The position numbers and the translations under genes were made by a program. From Deltaproteobacteria bacterium (lineage in GTDB: Bacteria > Desulfobacterota > Binatia > Binatales > Binataceae), in contig JAJYMR010000099.1 of NCBI GenBank assembly GCA_021786815.1, positions 1 to 14,096 of the forward strand: DNA of 14,096 nt, in the 5' to 3' direction. A model generated the notes under the pieces. That model did no database searches, was not told the origin of the DNA, and was given only the letters and a program-made list of their open reading frames with translations. Each line of letters begins with the position of its first letter. The stretch's first letter is position 1. Of the stretch, positions 1 through 5,943 are shown in pieces.

Positions 1-249
1 ATCTCACGCAAATCCGGTTGTCTCCTCAGTGTCCGCACCGATACGCCGGCGCCGTATCGCGTGCGATGTCGCAGGCCGTCGAATGATTGCACGCCGTGAA
101 TCGCTAAATCCAGCTTGTGGAGCGACCGCCGCATTGGCCGCGGTCACGGGCGATGGCCTCGTTTTGTCAGGATCCCAGATTTTCCGCCCGTTCGCACGCC
201 GCTGCGCTTTCATGCTTCCGCAGACGTTCGCCGTGTCGAGAAAAAACCT
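1..249. other. Region downstream of folK with no supported gene
   Basis: No convincing gene, RNA or mobile element is visible here. Two short overlapping open frames (minus 4-213, plus 29-430) are arginine/alanine-rich, lack recognisable motifs, and the plus one runs antisense into folK, so both look like chance frames in GC-rich DNA. A short inverted repeat (7-bp arms at 39-45 and 53-59, 7-base loop) is present but has no T-run on either side. A run of six A on the plus strand just after 240 reads as six T on the minus strand immediately beyond the folK stop, but no GC-rich hairpin precedes it, so I do not call a terminator. Confidence 0.5.
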
Positions 250-813
250 TCATCGCAACACTATTTCCCGCTTTGACGACGGCGGCCTGAGAGCCTCGGC
301 GCGCGCCAGGGTCACGCGATGCGGGTCCTTGAGCGCGACGAGCAGTTCCGAAATCGACGCATTGAGCTTGGGATGCATCAGGGCGGGCGCCAATTCCGCC
401 ATCGGGGCCAGTACGAAACGGCGCTCGTGAAGGCGCGGATGAGGCACCTGCAGGCTTTTGGTTTGGATCACTTCGTTGTCGAAGAACAGCAGGTCGAGGT
501 CGATTATGCGCGGGCGATACTTTCCGCGGTGCACGCGGGGTTTGCGTCCTTTTATCCGCTTGCGGCCCATCGCGCGCTCGATTCCGAGCAGGCGCTTGAT
601 GAGCGACTCGGCCACGAGTTCGGTTTCGACCTCGATAGCGCCGTTGAGAAACGGGAACTTGAGTTCGTCGCCAACCGGCTCGGTTTCATAGACCGAGGAT
701 TGGCGAACCACCCGCGTGCCGGGGATTTCACCGATGCGCTGAATCGCCTCCCGATAATTGGCGGCGCGGTCCCCCAGGTTCGTTCCTATGCCGATGAATG
801 CACGATGAGGCAT
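250..813 (-). CDS. folK: 2-amino-4-hydroxy-6-hydroxymethyldihydropteridine pyrophosphokinase (HPPK)
   Basis: A 187-residue cytoplasmic enzyme that transfers pyrophosphate from ATP to 6-hydroxymethyl-7,8-dihydropterin, the step before dihydropteroate synthase in folate synthesis. Seen: the N-terminal IGIGTNLGDR motif (residues 7-16), the substrate-site stretch SSVYETEP (39-46), the Mg-binding signature IDLDLLF (104-110; D105 and D107 are the expected metal ligands) and the PHPRLHERRFVLAPM block (124-138). Length is normal for a single-domain HPPK. The loop between GR (83-84) and PRIIDLD (101-107) is rich in Lys/Arg and about eight residues longer than in the E. coli enzyme; it lies where the mobile catalytic loop should be. 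ATG start, with a G-rich stretch (GGGG) about five bases upstream. The gene begins 10 bases after the dapL stop, so co-transcription is likely. The family call is secure; only the loop is odd. Confidence 0.95.
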   Translation of the reverse strand: MPHRAFIGIGTNLGDRAANYREAIQRIGEIPGTRVVRQSSVYETEPVGDELKFPFLNGAIEVETELVAESLIKRLLGIERAMGRKRIKGRKPRVHRGKYRPRIIDLDLLFFDNEVIQTKSLQVPHPRLHERRFVLAPMAELAPALMHPKLNASISELLVALKDPHRVTLARAEALRPPSSKREIVLR

Positions 814-823
814 CCTGCCCCGT

Positions 824-1990
824 TTAGAGGCGAAGCGCCTTCAGGCGCTGCACTGCTTCCTTAAGCCGTTCGCTCGACACCGTAAGCGAGAAGCGAACGT
901 AACCTTCACCTCCCTTGCCGAACCCGGAGCCAGGGGTGATTACCACGCCCGCTTCCTTGAGTACGCGCTCGGTGAGCGATGCGGAGCTGTATCCTTTCGG
1001 CACCGCGGCCCATACGTAGAACGTGGCGCGCGGGCGCTCGCAGGAAAGCCCGAGCTCTTGGAGCGCATCGACCATCAGGTCGCGCCTCTGCTTGTAAATC
1101 GCGCAGTATTCGCGCACCGAGTCTTCAGGGCCCTCGAGCGCGGCTATCGCCGCCTCCTGCACTGCCTGAAACGGCCCTGAGTCCATGTTGGTCTTCACGC
1201 GGCCGAGCGCGCCGACCAAAGTCTCGTTGCCGACCGCGAAACCGATTCTCCATCCGGTCATCGAGTATGTCTTGGAGAGCGAATGGAACTCGATTGCGCA
1301 TTCGCGCGCTTCGGGCACTTCGAAGACGCTCGGCGCGCGATATCCGTCGTAGGCGATTTCCGAGTAGGCGAGGTCGTGGGCGAGAACGATGTTGTTCTTC
1401 AGGCAGAAACGTACCGCGTCGGCGAGGAATCCGGTTTCGGCGGTGGCCGCGGTCGGATTGTTCGGATAGTTGAGCCACATCAGCCTGGCCCGCCGCGCGA
1501 CTTCGGCTGGAATCGCCTCCAGATCGGGAAGAAAGCCGTTTTCCTTGCGCAGCGGCATGAAATACGCCTCACCGCCGTTGAAAACGCATCCCGAGAAATA
1601 GACCGGATAGCCAGGGTCGGGGATAAGCACGATGTCGCCCGGATCGACTACGGCGGTCGCAAAATTCGCGATACCTTCCTTGGAGCCGATAACCGCGCAC
1701 GCTTCGCGCGCGGGATCGAGCTTCACATCGAACCGGCGGCGGTACCAGTCGGTTGCGGCCGAGCGAAAACGGTCGAGTCCCTGGTAGTCGGGATAGCGAT
1801 AGTTGGCCGGGTCGTCGGCCGCGCGCTTGAGCGCCTCGACGATATGGGCGGGCGTCGGAAGATCGGGGTCGCCGATGCCGAGACTGATTACATCGACGCC
1901 TTTTTTCTGGATTTCCTTCTTCAGGCGATCGAGTTCGGCGAACAGATACGGCGGCAACAGACCGAGTCTCGATGCGGTTTTTATCTGCAC
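824..1990 (-). CDS. dapL: LL-diaminopimelate aminotransferase (class I/II PLP enzyme)
   Basis: A 388-residue fold-type I PLP aminotransferase. DapL converts tetrahydrodipicolinate directly to LL-diaminopimelate using glutamate, a one-step bypass of the succinylase/acetylase routes to lysine and peptidoglycan. Seen: LLPPYLFAELDRLK (11-24) and GIGDPDLPTP (38-47), both typical of the DapL group; IGSKEGIA (101-108); PDPGYPVY (124-131); NYPNNPT (174-180); HDLAYSEI (205-212); SLSKTYSMTGWRIGF (237-251) with K240 as the PLP-binding lysine; and R366 in GYVRFSL as the expected carboxylate-binding arginine. Start chosen as GTG at 1990: it gives the family N-terminus, and a GGAG site lies 9 bases upstream. 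It leads a minus-strand pair with folK, divergent from the respiratory operon. Another aspartate/alanine-type aminotransferase specificity is possible, but the motif set favours DapL. Confidence 0.9.
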   Translation of the reverse strand: MQIKTASRLGLLPPYLFAELDRLKKEIQKKGVDVISLGIGDPDLPTPAHIVEALKRAADDPANYRYPDYQGLDRFRSAATDWYRRRFDVKLDPAREACAVIGSKEGIANFATAVVDPGDIVLIPDPGYPVYFSGCVFNGGEAYFMPLRKENGFLPDLEAIPAEVARRARLMWLNYPNNPTAATAETGFLADAVRFCLKNNIVLAHDLAYSEIAYDGYRAPSVFEVPEARECAIEFHSLSKTYSMTGWRIGFAVGNETLVGALGRVKTNMDSGPFQAVQEAAIAALEGPEDSVREYCAIYKQRRDLMVDALQELGLSCERPRATFYVWAAVPKGYSSASLTERVLKEAGVVITPGSGFGKGGEGYVRFSLTVSSERLKEAVQRLKALRL

Positions 1991-1999
1991 TACCTAACG

Positions 2000-2003
2000 C
2001 TCC
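2000..2003 (-). promoter_or_regulatory. Ribosome binding site of dapL
   Basis: GGAG on the minus strand, 9 bases before the GTG at 1990. It supports GTG rather than a downstream codon as the dapL start. Confidence 0.55.
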
Positions 2004-2271
2004 GTGCCCCGATGATGAGATTGGAAGCTAACTAACATACTTTGCGAAGCTCCGAAACCGGACAATAACGGCACGAAAGAAGCGTCGCCGGCCAAACGCG
2101 AAAAAGAGTGCCAATCGCATGCGCAGTAGGCGATTGAACAGCGTACGAGGCGCACGACGCGGGCGAAAGGTGCAGGAAAGCACCCCGAAAAGGTTGCACT
2201 CGGACTTTTCGAAGCGTAGAAAAGCGGCTGTCCCAACAGGACGTATCGATTCACGGGAAGATCCCCGGCGC

Positions 2272-2305
2272 CTCGGTCGATTACTTTTGCTTGATCACGA
2301 CCGAG
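2272..2305. repeat. Interrupted perfect inverted repeat, candidate operator
   Basis: Arms CTCGGTCG (2272-2279) and CGACCGAG (2298-2305) are perfectly complementary and separated by 18 bases that include the small palindrome TGATCA (2292-2297). The element overlaps the -35 hexamer of the weak candidate actA promoter, which is where a repressor or activator site could sit. It has no T-run and a long loop, so it does not look like a terminator. Function is inferred only. Confidence 0.35.
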
Positions 2306-2319
2306 TGCAGTGTTAGAGA
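2291..2319 (+). promoter_or_regulatory. Weak candidate sigma-70-like promoter for the act-cox operon
   Basis: TTGATC (2291-2296) and TAGAGA (2314-2319) are separated by 17 bases. The match to consensus is 4 of 6 and 3 of 6, so this is a weak call. It would give a leader of roughly 170 bases containing the hairpins at 2337-2357 and 2416-2437. An even weaker alternative is TTGCAC (2194-2199) with TAGAAA (2217-2222), also 17 bases apart. Confidence 0.22.
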
Positions 2320-2336
2320 CTTTAACCGTTTTGAAT

Positions 2337-2357
2337 CCGGTGACCCTTGGTCCCCGG
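2337..2357. repeat. 21-base near-perfect palindrome in the actA leader
   Basis: CCGGTGACC (2337-2345) and GGTCCCCGG (2349-2357) pair at eight of nine positions around a 3-base centre. It lies just downstream of the candidate promoter, so it could be a dimeric regulator site or an RNA hairpin in the leader. The regulator is unknown. Confidence 0.35.
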
Positions 2358-2415
2358 AGTTCCCTGTGGACTGAGTGCTTGTGACCCATCTGCGCGGCCT
2401 ATCGATTACAGCGCC

Positions 2416-2437
2416 CCGGGGCGGTATGTCGCCCCGG
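2416..2437 (+). repeat. GC-rich perfect hairpin in the actA leader
   Basis: CCGGGGCG (2416-2423), a 6-base loop GTATGT, then CGCCCCGG (2430-2437): an 8-bp all-GC stem. It ends 59 bases before the actA ATG. No T-run follows, so it is not a classical terminator. It may stabilise or attenuate the operon message. Confidence 0.4.
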
Positions 2438-2496
2438 CGCAAGCGTCCGTCACAAGCCCGCGACAAGGCCGAAGGTTTGTCGGTCGAAACTGGAAC

Positions 2497-3009
2497 ATGA
2501 ACCGCACAATTCTGCCCCTTGCAGCAGTGCTGATGGTTGCGGGGCTCGTCACCTTTGGGTTGTCACAACGGCCCTGGGCGCCGAGATCCGACGTAGCCCA
2601 ACCGATCCCGTTCAGTCATCGGATTCATGCCGGAATAAACAAGATTCCGTGCCAGTACTGTCATGAGTATGCACGGCGCTCGCAGACCTCGGGCGTTCCC
2701 CCGGTCCAGCGTTGTGTCGGATGCCACGGTGCGGCCCTGGTTGGCGGACTCCAGCCGGTGACGCGTCCCTGGATGGATCACACGCAGCCTCCGTTCGAGA
2801 TCCGATGGAACCGCGTGTACACCCTTCCGGACTTCGTGCGCTTCACCCATCGGCCACATATCGCGGCCGGTCTTGCCTGTCAGACCTGCCACGGGCCGGT
2901 GCAGACGATGGATCGGATTGAGCCGGTCCATGAAATCAACATGGGTTTTTGTCTTACCTGCCACACGCAGCGCGGCGTAACTACCGACTGTTTCGCTTGC
3001 CATTTCTAA
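2497..3009 (+). CDS. actA: ActA: pentaheme cytochrome c of Alternative Complex III
   Basis: A 170-residue membrane-anchored multiheme cytochrome c facing the periplasm. In ACIII it takes electrons from the ActB iron-sulphur clusters and passes them to the next acceptor. Seen: an N-terminal hydrophobic segment (residues 4-22) without a clear AxA cleavage site, so probably a retained anchor; and five CXXCH heme-attachment motifs at 52-56, 73-77, 128-132, 152-156 and 165-169, the last ending one residue before the C-terminus. Histidine pairs before hemes 1 and 3 (H41/H44 and H118/H121) are good distal-ligand candidates. The open frame extends upstream to 2347, but ATG 2497 was chosen because the signal segment starts there and no motif precedes it; the ribosome site is weak (GAAGGT about 20 bases upstream). 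First gene of the operon; actB starts 12 bases after its stop. Without context it could be called a generic cytochrome c3/c7-like protein, but five hemes plus the following act genes make ActA likely. Confidence 0.87.
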   Translation: MNRTILPLAAVLMVAGLVTFGLSQRPWAPRSDVAQPIPFSHRIHAGINKIPCQYCHEYARRSQTSGVPPVQRCVGCHGAALVGGLQPVTRPWMDHTQPPFEIRWNRVYTLPDFVRFTHRPHIAAGLACQTCHGPVQTMDRIEPVHEINMGFCLTCHTQRGVTTDCFACHF

Positions 3010-3021
3010 ACCGAGAGGACC

Positions 3022-5943
3022 ATGTCAGAGGGGTTTTCAAGGCGTTCCTTTCTGAAGCTCGCGGCAACCGCGGGAGCGGCGGCGGCAGTCCCCGGATGCC
3101 AGCCGGCGGCGAGAAAACTTATCCCTTACGTCATTCCCGACGAGAACGTTATCCCGGGCGTTCCACAGTTTTACGCCACGACCTGCACCGAGTGCGGCGC
3201 TGGATGCGGTGTCGTCGCCCGGATACGCGAAGGGCGGGTTATCAAGCTCGAAGGGAATCCGGCCGACCCGATCGGCAAGGGTACTATCTGCGCACGCGGG
3301 CAAGCCACGCTCCAGGGCGTCTACAATCCGGACCGCCTGCGCAATCCGATGCGCCGTCAGGGTGTGGGGCTCAAAACCATCTCGTGGGATGATGCCGACA
3401 AGCTCCTGAACGACGCGCTCAAGGCCGCGGCGGCAAAGGGCAAGAACCGGGTCGCTTATCTCGGCCCGGCTCATCAGGGCCCGACGCTTCAAACGATAAT
3501 CGGGGCATGGCTGGCCGCCTACCAGTCGAGCCGCGCGATTTTTTACGAGGCGATAAGCGAGACGCCCGCTCGCGACGCAGCCGAGATGTGCTTCGGCCGG
3601 CGCGACCTTCCCGTCTATCATCTGGATAAAGCCGAAGTCCTTATTTCGTTTGGCGCGGATTTCAACGAGACCTGGCGCTCGCCGGTCGAGCTTGGCAGGC
3701 AGTACGCGGAGTTTCGGGCGCCCCAAACTCGGCGCGGCAAGCTGAGTATTGGTTACGCTTATTACATATCGCCGCGGCTTAACGTCACGGCGGCCCGATG
3801 CGACGAATGGATCGCCGCTCCTCCGGGGGCCGAAGCGGCGCTCGCGCTTTCGGTTCTCAACGTGATCCTGAGCCAGGGATGGGCTTCGCCCAACGCCCAG
3901 GTGGACGTTGCCGGGCTCAAGAGTTTTGTCGCCTCTTACGATCCGGCTTCGGTGAGCCAGCAGACCGGTGTGCCGGCCAAGATGATCGAGGCGATGGGCG
4001 AGCGGTTCGGCAAGGCCGACGGGGCCGTCGCGCTGGCCGGTGGCAACGATCCTGCGACTCATGCCGCCGCTTACGTGCTCAACGTGGTGACCGGCAACCT
4101 GGGCCGCACGATGGAGTTCCTCGACGGGATGCCGCCCGAGGCGGAAACCCGCTCGAACGATGTCGTTGCGGCGCTCGACTCGATGCGCAACGGCGAGATC
4201 GACGTGCTGTTCGTCACTGAGACGAATCCGGTTTTCAGCATGCCGGCGGCGTGGAAAGCCGCCGAGGCGATACAAAAGGTTCCACTGGTCGTATGGGGCG
4301 GCGGAGTGCCCAACGAGACGGGCGAACAGGCGCATCTGCTTCTGCCGCTTCATCATCCGCTCGAGGATTGGCGCGACACCTTCCCGCGCGCAGGCGTGCA
4401 TGGACTTGGCCAGCCGGTGATGCAGCCGGTCTTCTGGAGCCGACCGCTGGGCGATCTGCTGATAGCCTCGGCCCGCGAGAGCGGAGTGAAGAACGCGGCG
4501 CCATGGGAGAACAGCCAGGACGCGCTGCGCAGCGCCTGGATGAAGCTCAATCCGAAGGCGGCCGCCGCCGATGCGGAGGGTTTCTGGGTCAATTCGCTGC
4601 GCGAAGGCGGATACATCGAACCCGCGCAGCAGGCTCAGGTAAAGCTCAACGTGGCGGCGCTCAAGACTTCGCCCGCCTCGCGCGAGATTCCCAAGCTGGT
4701 CCTCGCCGCCTACCCGCATCCGTTCCTGTACGACGGGCGTGGCGCCGACAAGCCATGGCTGCAGGAGATACCCGAGCCGGTCACGCAGATCGTTTGGGAT
4801 AGCTGGGCCGAGATTCATCCCGAGACCGCCGCCAAGTACGGGATTTCCAAGGATGAAGTGGTCGAGATTCGCTCAAGTGAGGGCGTGATCAAGACTGCGG
4901 CCCATATCTCCGAGCGGGTGCGCAAGGGCGTCGTTTCGATGCCGATTGGCCAAGGCCATACGGCAATGGGCCGCTACGCGAACGGCGTCGGCGCCAATCC
5001 GTTCGTTCTGCTGAAGCCCGGCAGCCAGAGTATTGCGGTCACGATTCATCCGACACAAACCAGACACGAACTGGCTTCGCCAACATACCTCAATCGTCAG
5101 CTCGGACGTTCGATCGTCGAGGCGCAAACAATCACTGACTTGGCCAGCGGCGTCCAACCCAAAGAGTGGCGAGAGGAAGAGGTGCCGAAGCCCTACGAGA
5201 TGTATCCGGACTGGCAATATCCGGCGCATCAGTGGGGCATGACGATCGACGCCAACGCGTGCACCGGATGCAGCGCGTGTATCGCGGCCTGCTACGCGGA
5301 AAACAATGTCCCCTTCGTCGGCCGCGAAGATGTCATCAACGGACGAATCATGTCGTGGATCAGGCTCGAGCGGTACTATCCGGAGGAGAAGTACGAGCAT
5401 CAGCCGTTGATGTTTCTTGCGCCGATGCTCTGCCAGCAATGCCATCATGCGCCGTGCGAGCCGGTCTGCCCCGTGTTCGCCGCCTACCACACGCAGGAGG
5501 GGCTCAACGGGCAGATCTACAACCGTTGCGTCGGCACGCGGTACTGCGAAAACAACTGCCCTTACAAGGTCAGGCGTTTCAACTGGTGGGAGCCCGAGTG
5601 GCCTGAGCCGCTCAACTATCAGCTCAACCCCGACGTAACCGTGCGCGGGGCGGGCGTGATGGAGAAGTGCACGTTCTGCGTCCAGCGCATCCGGCACGCG
5701 GAGATTACCGCGATGATAGAAAAGCGGCCGGTGCGTGACGGCGAGATCGTCCCGGCGTGCGCTCAGACCTGCCCGACTCACGCGATCTCGTTTGGTGACA
5801 TGAACGACAAGAACGGCGAAATGATGAAGCGCAGGGTGGCGAAGAATAACCAGGAGCGCACCTATCGGTCGCTTGAGGCGCTGAATGCGCAGCCCGCCGT
5901 CACCTATCTGCGCGAGCTCTATAACGAGAGGGAGAAAGCGTAA
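3022..5943 (+). CDS. actB: ActB: MopB-like plus four-cluster ferredoxin fusion subunit of Alternative Complex III
   Basis: A 973-residue periplasmic subunit carrying electrons from quinol oxidation to the cytochrome subunit. Seen: a twin-arginine signal SRRSFLK (6-12) followed by a hydrophobic stretch ending at C26 (VPGC, an imperfect lipobox). A molybdopterin-oxidoreductase-like domain spans about 50-700, with C55, C58, C62 and C90 spaced CX2CX3CX27C, the pattern that binds [4Fe-4S] in molybdoenzymes. The C-terminal domain (about 735-925) holds four cysteine groups: C747/C750/C753/C757; C804/C807/C812/C816; C836/C842/C846 within CVGTRYCENNCP, where a Thr replaces one Cys as expected for a [3Fe-4S] site; and C883/C886/C913/C917. 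The fusion and the CxGTRYC motif are typical of ACIII ActB. I see no clear molybdenum-ligand motif. The published ACIII B1 domains I recall lack the N-terminal cluster, so the intact motif here is notable. GAGAGG precedes ATG 3022. A related quinone-linked molybdoenzyme is the main alternative; the neighbouring actA, C, D and F argue against it. Confidence 0.92.
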   Translation: MSEGFSRRSFLKLAATAGAAAAVPGCQPAARKLIPYVIPDENVIPGVPQFYATTCTECGAGCGVVARIREGRVIKLEGNPADPIGKGTICARGQATLQGVYNPDRLRNPMRRQGVGLKTISWDDADKLLNDALKAAAAKGKNRVAYLGPAHQGPTLQTIIGAWLAAYQSSRAIFYEAISETPARDAAEMCFGRRDLPVYHLDKAEVLISFGADFNETWRSPVELGRQYAEFRAPQTRRGKLSIGYAYYISPRLNVTAARCDEWIAAPPGAEAALALSVLNVILSQGWASPNAQVDVAGLKSFVASYDPASVSQQTGVPAKMIEAMGERFGKADGAVALAGGNDPATHAAAYVLNVVTGNLGRTMEFLDGMPPEAETRSNDVVAALDSMRNGEIDVLFVTETNPVFSMPAAWKAAEAIQKVPLVVWGGGVPNETGEQAHLLLPLHHPLEDWRDTFPRAGVHGLGQPVMQPVFWSRPLGDLLIASARESGVKNAAPWENSQDALRSAWMKLNPKAAAADAEGFWVNSLREGGYIEPAQQAQVKLNVAALKTSPASREIPKLVLAAYPHPFLYDGRGADKPWLQEIPEPVTQIVWDSWAEIHPETAAKYGISKDEVVEIRSSEGVIKTAAHISERVRKGVVSMPIGQGHTAMGRYANGVGANPFVLLKPGSQSIAVTIHPTQTRHELASPTYLNRQLGRSIVEAQTITDLASGVQPKEWREEEVPKPYEMYPDWQYPAHQWGMTIDANACTGCSACIAACYAENNVPFVGREDVINGRIMSWIRLERYYPEEKYEHQPLMFLAPMLCQQCHHAPCEPVCPVFAAYHTQEGLNGQIYNRCVGTRYCENNCPYKVRRFNWWEPEWPEPLNYQLNPDVTVRGAGVMEKCTFCVQRIRHAEITAMIEKRPVRDGEIVPACAQTCPTHAISFGDMNDKNGEMMKRRVAKNNQERTYRSLEALNAQPAVTYLRELYNEREKA

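Larger units (their letters stand above)
1991..2496. other. Divergent intergenic region between dapL and actA
   Basis: About 500 bases separate the GTG of dapL (minus) from the ATG of actA (plus). Open frames inside it (for example minus 1994-2389) carry no recognisable motif and I treat them as chance frames. The region must carry both promoters. Its part nearest dapL (about 2030-2070) is relatively AT-rich, but I see no well-matched sigma-70 pair there. Inverted repeats seen: 2112-2118/2130-2136 (7 bp perfect, 11-base loop), 2169-2173/2180-2184 (5 bp), 2272-2279/2298-2305 (8 bp perfect), 2337-2345/2349-2357 (8 of 9) and 2416-2423/2430-2437 (8 bp perfect). A 9-bp perfect complementary pair also links 2195-2203 with 2301-2309. 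A long regulated leader or an unannotated small RNA is possible; neither is shown. Confidence 0.6.

Noticed and set aside
4..213. 69-residue minus-strand frame downstream of folK
   Set aside because: Arg/Ala-rich, no motif, no clear ribosome site; a small gene cannot be excluded but is not supported.
1994..2389. 131-residue minus-strand frame in the dapL-actA intergenic region
   Set aside because: No motif or coding-like composition, ends almost at the dapL start codon, and overlaps the palindromic leader elements; a chance frame is more likely.
3037..4818. 593-residue open frame on the minus strand opposite actB
   Set aside because: It is fully antisense to a gene with clear motifs, is Arg/Gly-rich, has no recognisable domain, and a second long frame in the same phase (4873-5781) also lies opposite actB; this is the expected effect of GC-rich third codon positions.
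3022..5943. actB as a catalytic molybdenum enzyme such as polysulfide, tetrathionate or arsenate reductase
   Set aside because: The fused ferredoxin domain, the CxGTRYC motif and the actA-C-D-F neighbours fit ACIII better, and I could not identify a metal-ligand residue; the intact N-terminal cluster motif keeps a residual doubt, reported as a finding.
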